The position numbers and the translations under genes were made by a program. From Malus domestica (taxonomy: Eukaryota > Streptophyta > Magnoliopsida > Rosales > Rosaceae), in the NCBI RefSeq assembly GCF_042453785.1, contig NC_091673.1, positions 11,503,501 through 11,567,500 on the forward strand: a stretch of DNA of 64,000 nucleotides, given 5' to 3'. Positions 37,094 to 48,782 of this stretch are shown in pieces; within the stretch, counting starts at the first letter, position 1; the number at the start of each line of letters is the position of its first letter. The notes under the pieces were generated by a model. That model was not told the origin of the DNA. It did not search any database and saw nothing but the letters and a program-made list of their open reading frames with translations.

Positions 37094-37279
37094 CTAACAC
37101 TCCTAAAATTCTTCAAATTAAACTTGTAAACTGGGAAATTTGTATAAAAGAAAACTCGTAGACTTGGACTTGGTTCCAATATCAATTATTTAATCAAAAG
37201 GTCATCTCGTTTGTTTTTTAATTACAAACATGATAGTCCCACTTCATATTCATGTCATTTCAGGTTCACGGATCACTGA

Positions 37280-39544
37280 TTAAACTTGCAGAAGTTGCCT
37301 TATATTCATTGGTGACATATAAGTTGAGTTACCATCCATCATATGCCTTGCTGCAATGAGATTACCAGCCTCCGTTAAGTGGAATGGATCCCAGAATAAA
37401 TACTTTGATCTGTCGGGACAAATTTTAGACAAAAAGGTACACGGGATTAGTCCCCCTTGGGGCCCGGCAACGGAGCAGCAAGCAGAAACGCCATTCTCAA
37501 ACCCTATGCATGAAACATAACAGAAAGTACCACTGTTTAATTAGAACGAAAGCACCACTGTTAGTTGTTACTTACGTTGATAAATTGATTAATAATAACG
37601 CTGCTAGTTGTGGAAAAATAAAAATATTATACGAATTAAGTACCATATGACACGTAATTGTTAGAGAGGTCTTCCAACATTTGGTAAATATCTGCATAAA
37701 TAAACTTTGCCCCTTTGAGATTCTTGTTGAGCTCCACGAGCAGGCCCTTCAACTTGGCGTTATACCTCTGGGCGGTACGATTTAGTATACGAACACAACT
37801 TCCCTTTGGAACTGGATGTATATCTTTCTCATATGGGATACACACAATAAGTCCAGCATTAGCCACAACAATCTTTCTAGCATCCAAGCTGTGGAGTGTC
37901 TGCAAAGAAAATGGTGGAATATATCTGTACAAATCTATGTATCATGTTGTATTTGTGAAAATGTGAAGTTTATCATATCTTGCATGTGCTTATAAAGAGT
38001 TCGATTACTTCGCATAAAATCAATTGATAATGCGGGGAGTGGCCTAACTCCTTATAATTTATCCCTCTTGCAAGGTTTATTAAACTGTTGATGTTGGAAA
38101 AATTCTTCATAACACGGCCTCTTCATGTCATGTGGGTGAATTTCCAAGCCTCACACATGGATAACACAAATGTAGCGAACCCCTCTCATGGCCGAACTAG
38201 AAATGTACTTGGATTAGAAATCCTCACCCTATTTTGATCGGATTTCGGCCAATCCTAACCCCTATAGGACTTTGAACCAAGCTTCTTAATGAACCAGATT
38301 CATTCCCTAATTCTAAGCATCTTCAGCTTTAAGACTCATTGTTGCCCTAGGGTTTGACTACTCCATCCTTATCCAAAACAATCCTCCCCATAACAGGATT
38401 TGGCCGACCTTGAGTGGACAACCTACGACAAGATTCCAGATGAATGTCACTGGACCGAGAATGACTCTAAGCTCAGACCAAAATATTATTTTGGGCCCAA
38501 ACAGAACGACGTTGAGATTCCACCATATATAAAATTAAGTGGCAATATAGGGAGTAATCTAACTCTTTATAAGCCCTTGCAAGATTTGTTAAACTTTCGA
38601 TGGTACATATCCACAAATCCTCACAATAATATAGTTTAAACCTATAAGAAATTTTACCTTAAGTCCTAATTTGAGTCTTGAAATCAAGAAATCGAAATAA
38701 TCTTCTTCGCTCATGGAAGAAGTCTCGGAATACATAATATCGTTTGAGCCGATTGCAATCGCATAAATTGCTCTACTCAACAATTTCTGAGCTGCAGGAA
38801 TACCAATCCTTGACATGATTGCTATCGCAGTCCTCCCATGGTAACTGATTTGTGTATCGAAATTGAGTAAAGTGCCCTAATAATACATAGATATCCGACT
38901 TGTTATTACCGCTCATGTCATGCAAGCATACTTCTATCATAAATAATATATAGATAAATAAATAAGAAAGATGAAGGACAAGGAGAAATCTTGCATATAA
39001 AAACTGTTTATGTTTGGAATCAAGACTAGTTAACTTCCTAATTGCCGAAAAATCTAGCAGATTGATCAGAAAAACTTACATAAAATGTTTCAGTGGAATT
39101 TGAAATTCCACTGGCAGAGGAAGCATAATTAACACCTTGTAGAAGCATGTCTCCAACTGTAGTTGGTGCCAAGTAAGGAGGAGTAAAATTTTTAAAACCC
39201 ATTTCCTGCTCTTTCATAACAAAATAAAAAAATTAACACAGTAAATAATAAATGGCAGAATTGAATTCCCAAATAGCTAGTCTTATATGTGAATCAATAT
39301 CGACCAAAATTTACGTACGGAGAATGTCGAAAACTGTTCTCCCATTCGTAAATCGTCCTGTTGGCTTCCCAAAATCAATTCCATTGGGGTAAAAGTTTCC
39401 CTTTACTATGGTTGGGAGGTAGTTGTTGTTTCCCACATCAGCCAAGGAATTGGCAAAAGTTAAAAAAGCAGGAAAATTATTTTTGGCTGAGCAAGTAACT
39501 AACAAGAAGTAGACTGTAACAGTTTGGAATATAATCCACATCAT
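37280..39544 (-). CDS. GDSL esterase/lipase D, intact
   Basis: The only gene of the array without a lesion. The exons are 39544-39319, 39210-39080, 38876-38658, 37899-37644 and 37503-37280. All junctions are GT-AG with consistent phases, giving 351 aa. A hydrophobic N-terminus ([17 protein letters not shown]) predicts secretion. Block I reads [15 protein letters not shown], so nucleophile Ser33 is kept but the usual Gly-Asp before it is Ala-Asn. Block [11 protein letters not shown] (about residues 160-166) and [11 protein letters not shown] with Asp316/His319 are normal. Family members hydrolyse lipids or esters in the cell wall or extracellular space. The altered block I could change activity. 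Intron 3 (38010-38600) contains two copies of a dispersed repeat around an unrecognised insert. Function is inferred from family membership only. Confidence 0.88.
38010..38605. repeat. Dispersed-repeat pair in GDSL-D intron 4 region
   Basis: Two copies of the AAAATCAATTGATAATGCGG / CTTATAAGCCCTTGCAAG family (about 38010-38095 and 38510-38605) flank about 410 bp of unrecognised sequence. They lie between exon 4 (ends upstream at 37899) and exon 3 (38658). The same family is seen near 12562, 20000 and 32750. Confidence 0.5.
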
Positions 39545-39596
39545 GCAATAATTTGGAGCTAATTTAACCTATTTTACATTTTGGAAAGAGGGTTGG

Positions 39597-39604
39597 TTAT
39601 ATAC
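39597..39604 (-). promoter_or_regulatory. TATA box of GDSL-D
   Basis: GTATATAA on the minus strand lies about 55 bp before the ATG. It is within the GAGGGTTGGTTATATACAAC module that is also found upstream of gene B and, decayed, near 42535 and 32240. Confidence 0.6.
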
Positions 39605-39899
39605 AACTTTTTAAATGTACTGGAAACTTGTGCACCAAACATGATTAAATAATTTTTGCCTAACTCTCTAGGCCGGCACAGTTCGATTTGTTATTTTTCC
39701 TGACCACTAGGAGAACATCAATTCTTACAGGTACAATACCATTTCATAGGTTCAACCATTCAAGTAAACAGGGAGAAACTCATTTTTGGGTCCAATATTG
39801 CCGCAAAGTATTAATACAGACGAGAAGTTTCGTCGGGACTGTCGTTGATAAAGTGGCAATTCTTTTTCCAAACTAGAATCTCTTCAAATACCACTGCAA

Positions 39900-41425
39900 C
39901 AATTGATGTATAATTATAAGAATACTTAGGGACATCTGTAATGGGAGATGCAAAATTCTTCAATGGAGAAATGTAAATTATCCATCTTCGTTAGAAGATA
40001 TAAAAAAAACTTAAATTTATAATTTCTTTTACATATTTATTGGGGATCCTATTAATCAAATAGAGAAAATTAAATGCAATCTCAAATATATATACTCTTA
40101 TCAGAGGAGGCGTTGAGGGAGAGCGAAATGTGCAATCGCAAAAGACCTTAAATTTGGAGGGGCTCCAAAAAAAATTTCACAAGGCCTCAAATTTGGAGGG
40201 CCCCCCAAAAAAAAAATTCATCTAAAATTTTTATGTAATAATGTTATATATGAAAAAAATTTGAGATCTCATTGTGCACTCCTTATAAGTATATATAAAA
40301 AAAAATTCTTTCTAATTATAAAAATTTGGAGTGCACTGAGATATTTGAAGTACCAATAACAACACCCTAAAAACGAGTTTTTCAACTATTAATAATACTA
40401 TATATTCAAGTAAAACTTTGAAATTAGAGTTTTTGAAGCTTTTTTTTCTTGTTTGGTTGTTTAAGATTGAAGTGCATTTGATTATTTGGTGAATGTTATG
40501 TTTGTAGCTTTTTTTACTTAATATTTAAAAACATTTATAAATTTACAATCATTGAGTCCTAAGTTCATTTTGATTTAAGTTATTACTTTCTAACATCAAT
40601 ATTTTGTTCTACTTTTTTTGGAATACTATCAGAAGGAGAGACCTTTTATAAATTTCGCACAGAGCCTCCGAAATCTCATAGAAGTCCCCGACTCTTATTG
40701 GAGGAGATTTTCATTTACATGTTGAAAATATAATAGGAATGTACATATAGTTTTTACATGTTAAATTTGTATTTCTCCATTGAAGATGCCGTTAGGCATA
40801 CAGAGTTTCTCCTTTTCTCGCCTACTTTCGGCCAATGAATAAGACGTAGTTGAACGTGCACCAAATATTTGTGGATTGTGGACTAGGCTCCTCCATTTGT
40901 ACTTGATGGTAAGCCTTTATGACCTAGACCAGATCGAGTTATTCTTTTCTTTTCTTTTCACATAGACCATGGCTGGTCTGGACGCCCTCAAACGGCTAGC
41001 CTGATTGTGTCCACTCTCTCTAAAACACACTATGTTTTTTTATCAAGTTATATTGTATCAAAAATTTATTAATTATGTACAATATACTTATATTGATCCT
41101 TCTGGTCACTAAAAATTCTTAACCCTAAACATTAATTATGTACAATATGCTTCTAATTTATAATTTATAATTTTAAACTAAATTTAGAATTACTGAATAT
41201 CATATCTAAACAAGTCAATTAGCAAGCAATTCAACTCTTAAACCTTACCTTCTATTCAGAGTCCCCCTCTTTGCTTATTGCTTTTGGCATCTCCAAGACA
41301 TCAAGACTCCCTGTTTTTAATTTTTCTTTGAATCAAATGAATCATGTAATTAGGTAATCACTGAACTCTAACTTTGCAATTTTCTTTGAACAAAATACCA
41401 CGAATTAGCTTATATCTTTTTTTTA
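39900..41425. other. AT-rich intergenic DNA
   Basis: The only pattern seen is a short duplication of AAATTTGGAGGGGCTCC / CAAATTTGGAGGGCCCCCC near 40155 and 40190. No gene is supported. Confidence 0.5.
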
Positions 41426-41571
41426 GGGATGTAATATCCACACAACCCATTTTACTTCTCACACAGCCTTCTAATTTTCGGTCGTTGGATTAGATGAATT
41501 GAAAAAGATCAACGGATAGAAATTAACAAGGGTGTGTGAGAAGTAATTTGGGGTGTGTGGATAGCACACCC
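41426..41571. mobile_element. Hairpin MITE
   Basis: About 146 bp. The left arm (GATGTAATATCCACACAACC, then ACTTCTCACACA) is the inverted form of the right arm (TGTGTGAGAAGTAATTTGGG to GTGGATAGCACACC). Confidence 0.65.
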
Positions 41572-42264
41572 ATTTTTTTATATGTTGTTTATTAGTAGGC
41601 GTGAGAAATTTTTTGTTAAAAGATATGTATTTTTATTTTTGTTTTTGTTATTATACTCCATCCTTATAGTTATTTAAGATTAACTTTTCTTGAAATACTT
41701 TTTGACTTCGCCACTCATCACGCACCCATTTTTTTATATGTTGTTTATTAGTAGGCGTGAGAAATTTTTTGTTAAAAGATATGTATTTTTATTTTTGTTT
41801 TTGTTATTATACTCCATTCTTAGACCATCTCCAACCCTGGGCTAAAAGCCAAATTACCCCCCCCAAACATTCTCCAACCCATGCTAAAATTTTAGGCTAA
41901 ATGCCAAATGCTATTTCTGGGCCAAATACCCCCTAGCTTTCCTCCCGGGCTAAATGCGAAATGTTTATCGGAATTTAAATTTTTTTAGATTAAAATGTTC
42001 ATAAAATTAATTTACAATAATCTACATATTTATTTTTTTTTTAAATTGATTTAAGAAAAAAATTTAGGCTAATTTCATTCTTTAATAATTCCGGGCTAAA
42101 ATTTTAGGGTAGAAGGGTTGGAGTAGAAAAGATGTTTCTGGGCTAAAAACTAAATTTTCCGGGCTAAAAAATTTGGCTTTTAGCCCAAGGGTTGGAGATG
42201 GTCTTATAGTTATTTAAGATTAACTCTTGAAATACTTTTTGACTTCGCCACTCATCACCCACTG
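41567..42264. repeat. 156-bp tandem duplication, second copy split by a MITE
   Basis: CACCCATTTTTTTATATG through GACTTCGCCACTCATCAC occurs at 41567-41722 and again from 41723. The second copy is interrupted at TTA by the MITE 41823-42203 and resumes TTATAGTTATTTAAGATTAA to 42264. Confidence 0.85.
41823..42203. mobile_element. Harbinger-derived MITE
   Basis: 381 bp, ends GACCATCTCCAACCCTGG/GGGTTGGAGATGGTC, TTA target duplications (41820-41822, 42204-42206). The sequence is closely similar to the MITE at 28293-28684 and to both ends of the element at 42728. Confidence 0.9.
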
Positions 42265-42429
42265 GTTGTCAAACTACTAGCCTTACTCTCTTCTCGTAAA
42301 AAGCAGTCGGGAAGAATCAAAATTTTCGGAATTGGGTCTTTAACTACAAATGCAATCTACTTTCTTTAGAGCGATTAGAAAGAACTCAACAGTCAATCTT
42401 GATAGTGTTCTCCTTATATTAATTACAAG

Positions 42430-42660
42430 AGAAAAAAAAAAAACAACATATGAATACGTGAGATTCAACCATTCATAACTCATAATATCAGGAAATATAT
42501 TTTCACACAATTTTCTTTTGGCAACAGGGTTACATATAACTTTTTGATGAACCCATGGAATCTTCCTTTTCTTTTAAGAGGGTTGCACCAAACATGGTTA
42601 CTGTGTGCCAAACTATCTAGGTATTTTGACTTATAATTGTTTTTTGCCTCCATATTCCTT
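42430..42660. other. Relic of GDSL upstream sequence
   Basis: AACAGGGTTACATATAACTT, GGGTTGCACCAAACATGGTT and TGCCAAACTATCTAGG parallel the sequence upstream of GDSL-D (39585-39680). No GDSL coding exon lies beside it, so it is a stranded promoter fragment. Confidence 0.55.
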
Positions 42661-43210
42661 CGACCTCAGGGATATGCTATATAAAGTGAATTGCTGGCAA
42701 TTAAGTGGCAACCTAGCTAATTCCTAAGACCATCTCCAACCCTTGGGCTAAAAGCCAAATTTTTTAGCCTGGAAAATTTGGCTTTTAGCACATAAACATC
42801 TTTTCTGCTCCAACCCTTATGGCCTAAAATTTTAGCCCGGAATTATTAAAGAATGAACTTAGGCTAATTTTTTTTCTTAAATCAATTTAAAAAAAAATAA
42901 TAAATATGTAGATTATTGTAAATTAATTTTATGAATATTTTAATCTAAAAAAATTTAAATTCCAATAAATATTGAAAAATCATTAAATTTTTCACAAAGC
43001 AAGCTACTTTCACCAACCGTTCATCTTTCACCAACCGTTCAACACAAAACTTTCAACTTTCACTAACCGTTCATCAATCATCCTCTATATAAACACAGGT
43101 CCAATATTAGTTGATCACACAATCTTTCAACCTTCAATCATCCTCTATATTCACCAATCTTTCAACTTTCAAAGAGTTTTTGTTTCCTAAAAATTCTCAA
43201 TATCTCATCA

Positions 43211-44563
43211 ATGGGTGATAGAAGAAGGCGTAGCAGGGCAACAGAGATGGCACAATACCAAGCAAGGCTTAACCTTGAGGAATCAGAACTGATCAACGCC
43301 GAAGCTGAACTTGTAAACTCGTTTATGCAATATGAGCACCATGACGAATCTAGCCATCGTGGTTTTGTCACGAGATGTTCATTCGTGCAGCATGATAGAG
43401 AAGAGTGTCATGACCAAATGATGAAAGATTATTTCATTGAGCGGCCGAGATATCCTGCTCATGATTTTCGGAGGCGGTTTCGGATGAGAAGAAAGCTTTT
43501 TAAAGGCATCTTGAACGCAGTTGTCAATCATGACCACTACTTTGCAAGGAAGATAGATGTTGTAGGCCGACAAAGTCTATCACCTCATCAAAAGCTCACA
43601 TCTACATTTCGAATGCTAGTTAATGGGTGCTCTGCTGACTCAACTGACGAATATTGCCGACTTGCGGAGAGTACTGCTATTGAGAACCTGAAACGCTTCT
43701 ATCAAGCAATTCAAGCCATTTATGGAGCCACATACCTCCGCAAGCCAACTTGTGAAGACTTGAAAAGGCTTCTACGCAAGGCAGACAAAAGAGGCTTACC
43801 TGGCATAATAGGAAGTCTCGATTGTATGCATTGGGAATGGAAGAATTGTCCTACTGGTTGGGCTGGCCAATTCAAGGGCCGTCATAACAAGCCAACCATC
43901 GTGCTGGAGGTTGTGGCATCTTACGACACATGGATTTGGCATGCATTCTTCGGCTCTCCCAGATCAAACAACGATATCAACGTTCTTTGGTCTTCTCCTT
44001 TGTTCGATGAGGTTGTGAATGGATGGGCACCATAATTTCGATACAAGGTAAATGGTAATAGGTATGAGCTAGGTTACTACCTAACTGATGGTATTTATCC
44101 TAGTTGGTTTACCTTTGTTAAAAGTTTTTCTCATCCCGATAGTGTAAAGAAGAAATTATTTTCGCAGAGGCAAGAGTCTTACAGGAAGGATGTGGAGAGA
44201 GCGTTCGGGATCTTACAAGCTCGATGGGCCATTGTTAGAGGGCCTGCACGATTTTGGCAACCCGAAGACCTCCATTCAATCGTGATGACGTGCATAATTT
44301 TGCACAATATGATTGTGGAAGATGAGTACATCGAAATTGGAGAAGATTCAGACGAAGATGTGGATGATGACCAACCAACACATGCAAGAGCTATTGCAAG
44401 AGATGTTGAATATCTCACTCCAACCACATATGAGACCCGACATTATAGGGTCACCTTGGGTGAGTATATGAGACGTTTAAATAGAATTCAAGCTCCTCAA
44501 ATTCATGACACACTCCGCAAGGATTTGGTTGAGCATGTGTGGCGCCGAGAAGGTGAACGTTGA
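43211..44563 (+). pseudogene. Harbinger transposase (HARBI1-like), one internal stop
   Basis: 450 codons, open except for TAA at 44033-44035, where neighbours of the family have Gln (WAP*FRYKVNG); a single CAA-to-TAA change explains it. The DDE catalytic residues are present: Asp204 in GSLDCMHW, Asp255 in SNNDINVL and Glu329 in KDVERAFGILQARW. The N-terminus (MGDRRRRSRATEM) is basic, then a helix-turn-helix-like stretch SPHQKLTSTFRMLVNGCSAD. The tail contains CIILHNMIVEDE, common in HARBI1-like proteins, and an acidic run. The enzyme would cut and paste TAA/TTA-flanked elements with ORF1's help. Readthrough of the stop is possible but not indicated. Confidence 0.92.
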
Positions 44564-44842
44564 TGATGTTGGTTGAGCATTTATGTAATAATTTTAAGTG
44601 TACTATGTTGTTATTTGTCTACTACGTTGGATAATTTATTAAATGGAGGTTGAATTATTGAATGGAGGTTGAAATAATAAGTACAATAATTATTGAAGAC
44701 ATCTAGATTAAATAGAAACAATAATTAATAAGACATAAATTTAATAAAGTACATAAACCACATAATAAACAACATAAACTTAATACAAACGACAATTAAT
44801 AAACTTAATTAATAAAGCACATAATTCATACACTACATAAAC

Positions 44843-45815
44843 TTAACAATCATATCCACCATCTTCACTTGGTGATGGACTTCGTTGAAATGTTGGGATA
44901 TAGGGTTCAGAGGATTCATCATCTTGAAACATACTCCTTAAGGCAGACTTTCGCATAATTTCCTTTTGCTTATCACGTAAGAACTTCTTCCTCTTTGGAG
45001 TGTATTTGCTGAGGTCCTTCATCTTGAATTCAATTTCAAACCTATTTTCCTCCCTATCCAAGATTTCCTTCATTTGCAAACGCAATCGGGCTGCTTCTTC
45101 TTGGCGAGCGCTATGAGTTTCGTGCAATTTTGCAATTTCGGTAGCAAAGTCTCCGCTCGACGAATCTTGGGACTTCCCTTTTCTCTTTGCTTCCTTTTGC
45201 TTATCTCTTCCCAGGGGCCTTGCTAAAGAAGGAGATGGGGTCATTTCATCGACACCTTCATCGACACCTTCATTTCTCGGTGCGGCTTCACGTTGAAATA
45301 ATCTTCCCCATTGTTGGTCTGCATCGGTTGCCCACCTTGGACAATCCTTGAGGACGTCCCAAGCATGTTGCAACTTAAAAACTTGATTTTTTGGTGTTAC
45401 TCTTGTCTTGTAAATTTCCATTGCTTTGTCACCCTATGCAAAAAATACATAAAAATAATTAGTTGCAAAATAATATTATGTACATGACAAATAAAATATC
45501 AAGAAAAAAACTCACAATTTCTATGACGCTCCTTCCACTAGGCATGCCAACCATGGCTCTCTCTAAGCTTCCCTTCCATAAAGTGCATGCTTTGTTGATA
45601 GTCTTCCACCGATTATAAACACCACCACCGTCCCGCCCGCCGCCGTTGCAGTTTTCTTGAAACTTTGCAATGATTTTATCCCACAAAACCTTTTTATTTG
45701 GATTTGTGCCAACTGCACCATCTTCACTAACAGAAACCCATGCCAAGCATAAAGAAACATCTTCCTCAAAGGTCCAATTATGACCTCTAACATGCTCTCT
45801 TGCCATGTTGAACAA
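44843..45815 (-). CDS. Harbinger ORF1, Myb/SANT-like DNA-binding protein
   Basis: Two exons, 45815-45516 and 45433-44843, with an 82-bp GT-AG intron and phase 0, giving 296 aa. Exon 1 has a trihelix/SANT-type domain (HVRGHNWTFEEDVSLCLAWV, NRWKTINKACTLWKGSLERA). Exon 2 begins GDKAMEIYKTRVTPKNQVFK and has the LQHAWDVLKDCPRWATD motif, a basic region (GRDKQKEAKRKGKSQ) that may be a nuclear signal, and a coiled-coil-like stretch with KYTPKRKKFLRDKQKEIMRK. In this superfamily ORF1 binds transposon ends and helps the transposase into the nucleus. Plant annotations often mislabel such proteins. No lesion was seen. The start could also be the next Met, three residues in (MAREH). Confidence 0.88.
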
Positions 45816-46452
45816 TTTGGAAATGGAAAGAAATGATAGAAAGATAAATTAGAAGAATTGTAGGAGAAAATTGAATTTTGTGTGGATGTTTGAACAAATA
45901 CATAGGTATTTATAGAGTTTTTGGGTAAATTTTGTGTTAAATAAATTTATTTAATTATTTTAGCCGTTGGATTTTAATTTGGGCCGTTAGATTTTTTTTT
46001 TTACCGTTAGATTTGAGTATATTCAATTTCAACCATTGGATTCAATATATTTTAAAATAACATATTTTTTAAAAATAAAATTTGAATCTGGACCGTTGGA
46101 TCAACCAACGGTCCTTTCACAATGGTCGTCAAATGCGGAAAAGAGCCGTTGGGCTTGGGCAACAGGCCGACAAGGTTCTGACGTTGGGTCCTACATTGTC
46201 GGGAAAGGAAAGCAGGCGCCCCGCATGGGCGCGCGTTGGAGAGTGAACAGGCTGAAAGTGGCTCAAAGGCCAGCGAGTCCAGTCGCACAAGGGGGGAAAG
46301 CTGGGGGTATTTGGCCCAGAAATAACATTTGGCATTTAGCCCAAAATTTTAACATGGGTTAGAGAATGTTTGGGGAGGTAATTTGGCTTTTAGCCTAGGT
46401 TTGGAGATGGTCTAATAAAGCTCAACTAGGTTAAATGTGTGGCGCAACCTTG

Positions 46453-47355
46453 GGCCATCTCCAACTTAAGAGTCCAAAGGGCTAGAGAGCCAAAAATAGC
46501 TCGAAACCGTCTTCTACTGAGGGCTAGGCCAAATGGCTTGTGGGTTCCATGGGACAAAAAATGGTCAAAGGGCCAGCCCTGGGGTGGGCCACAAATTTGA
46601 ATGCAATGGCTAACTGATGTTAGCTAGCCGTTATATTTGAATTTTTTTTTTACAATTTTTTTTTATTTAAAATTCTATTTTTTTTCCTATAACTTCTTAA
46701 GCCATTAAATAATATTAAGTAACATGGAACAACATTAAACAATGTTAAACAAAATTACATAACATTAAACAACATAAAAATTATACAACATAAAAAATAA
46801 AAATAAAACATGATCATGTTGTAGGTACTTGTTTGTGCAAAGATGTGCAGCAAGATCCTGTTGTAGGTACTTGTTTGTGGCACGGGAACATATCATCCTA
46901 TAGCACCTCATGTACTCATTTAAAAGGATACTACCAGTTCTTAGATTCAAAGGCAAATTAGGCCCATCATATATTTTTGCACGAGTCCTTCTTGACCTAT
47001 TTGGATCCTCTTGCTCGTCATCATACTCTCCATTAATATACTCATCTCGCTCCTCCTCCACAGTCATGTTGTGTAATATGATGCAAGACTTCATGATGGA
47101 GTCCAAATTTTCTCAACAATCATGTTGTTGTAATTTTTAAATTTAATTTGTGTAGTTTTTAAATTTAAGTTGTAGTTTTTAAATTTAAATAATAAATTAT
47201 GTTTGGCCCTCGGTTGGAGATGGTTTTTTGTCACAGGAATATGTTTGGCCCTATGGCCCTCGATCGGAGATGGTAAGAAATATGTCATGCACTGTTCATT
47301 AAAATATTAATTTTTTGGAGGGAGCCCTTTGGCCCTCCTCCGGTTGGAGATGGCC
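46453..47355. mobile_element. Deleted Harbinger element, second family
   Basis: 903 bp with ends GGCCATCTCCAACTTAAG / CGGTTGGAGATGGCC. The flanking TTG (left) and TTA (right) suggest an imperfect TTA target copy. It keeps the C-terminal part of a transposase on the minus strand. Its right end is only about 30 bp from the SINE at 47385. Confidence 0.75.
46765..47106 (-). pseudogene. Harbinger transposase C-terminal fragment
   Basis: Open frame with DSIMKSCIILHNMTVEEERD, an acidic region, and NLRTGSILLNEYMRCYRMI. These correspond to the end of HARBI1-like transposases (compare 44280-44500). TNKYLQQD is duplicated near the end. It lacks all catalytic Asp residues. Confidence 0.8.
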
Positions 47356-47384
47356 TTAATTACGGCCATTTTGAAACTACGGCG

Positions 47385-47532
47385 CTGCCTATTATCTAAA
47401 TGGAAAGGGGTGGACTTAGCCTCACAATGAGCTAGTAATAATATGGTTCAAATTCGTGTTTGGTGAGAACTGAACCCAAGACCTCTCACTTACAAGTGAA
47501 GAGGAAGATGAATACCACTAGACCTAACTAAA
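47385..47532 (-). mobile_element. tRNA-derived SINE
   Basis: Minus strand: GGTCTAGTGGTATTCATCTT (A-box-like region), GTAAGTGAGAGGTCTTGGGT, then B-box-like GGTTCAGTTCT, followed by AATTTGAACCA and TGTGAGGCTAAGTCC. It is the same family as the SINE at 57007. Confidence 0.65.
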
Positions 47533-47539
47533 GGTGTTT

Positions 47540-48489
47540 GAAAATTTGTATTTTTGAAAGTGTTATAAGTATAAAAAGCACTATAAAAAAGTTTGGTAAA
47601 CTTTAATGTAAAAGTGTTATAATTGTATATAATGACCAAAATGGACATAGAAGTGGGGATGGTGGCAATGACAGTGGTGGTGGTCAGGGTGATGTTGGTC
47701 GCAGTCATAGTGACAACAACAAAAAAGTTGGGATGCTGGTGGTGCTAATAGTGGGGTGTGGTAGTTGGAATGTAGAGTTAACATGATAGTGTGGTGCCGC
47801 TCACTTTGTTCTTCAAGAGATAAAATGAGTGTAGAAGATTAAAACAATATTGTTCTTAAAAACTACTGAGGGTATTATAGAAATTAATAGGCTTAACTAT
47901 GCTTTTTAATAAAGCAGCTTTTAAAAGTAACCTGCATGCTGCTTTTAAAAGTTGATGTCTTAAGGCCATTGCTTTTAAAACAAGCATGAGTTTGAGATCT
48001 CGAAGCAGCTTGTAGCACATGGGGTAAATGTTACACTCACATCTAGAGACCACAGTGTGTAGGGGTGGTTTAGTATGGGATCCCAAACCGAAAATTTTCG
48101 GGATGGGAATTTAAAGATCAATTCCGAACCAAAATTTTGATATTCCTAATTTTCGAGATTCCGAAATGTTTTCGGTATTTCGGGATGGATCGGGATTGGA
48201 TTTTTGGTTTTGGGCTTTTGGGTTTTTGGGTTGAAATTTGAGATTTTTTGGATGTGGGATAAAATATGGGCTTTTGGCCTAAAATTTTGTTCCCCAATTT
48301 CATATCAATCGAAATTTAGGTTTTTTACCTTATGTTAAATTTGAAATTTCATACCAATTGAAATACCAATTCATTCATACCAAGTCAAATTGGTGTTACA
48401 AAGTTACAAACTACTTAATTTCATACTTCTATTTCTAATATAGTCTACTATCAAATACTTAAATTCAATATTCAACATGCATGCAACAA

Positions 48490-48529
<40 letters not shown>

Positions 48530-48780
48530 TTCCTGTTTGGAATTTCCGAACCATTGAATATGTAATCCGGATTTCCATACTAAAAGGTTCTGGATCGGTT
48601 TAGTATGGGTCCCAAAAATTTCGGTATTATTGATTTGAGAATTTTTCGGCATGAGATTGGATTTTTTTTTTGTTTGGTTTTGAATTTTCAGGGAAATTTT
48701 CCCGACAGTGTGGGGGTTGAAGCGGTTAAGGACTCCCAAGAAGGTGGTCTCAATGTGTTTTGCCATTTAGCTCGATGTGT
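47540..48780. other. Repeat-rich spacer
   Basis: Contains a hAT-MITE-like AAAAGTGTTATAA tract (47530-47640). Two copies of GGTTTAGTATGGG(A)TCCCAAA with CGAAAATTTTCGGG-type sequence lie near 48068 and 48598. There is a perfect AT dinucleotide run at 48498-48525 and a first copy of GCGGTTAAGGACTCCCAAGA (48721). No gene is supported. Confidence 0.5.
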
Positions 48781-48782
48781 TA

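Larger units (their letters stand above)
42728..46412 (+). mobile_element. PIF/Harbinger transposon, nearly autonomous
   Basis: 3685 bp with terminal inverted repeats GACCATCTCCAACCC... and TAA target duplications (42725-42727 and 46413-46415). It encodes the two proteins of plant Harbinger elements, convergently: the DDE transposase on plus and a Myb/SANT-like ORF1 on minus. Subterminal sequences match the MITEs at 28293 and 41823. The only visible defect is one stop in the transposase. Confidence 0.92.
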
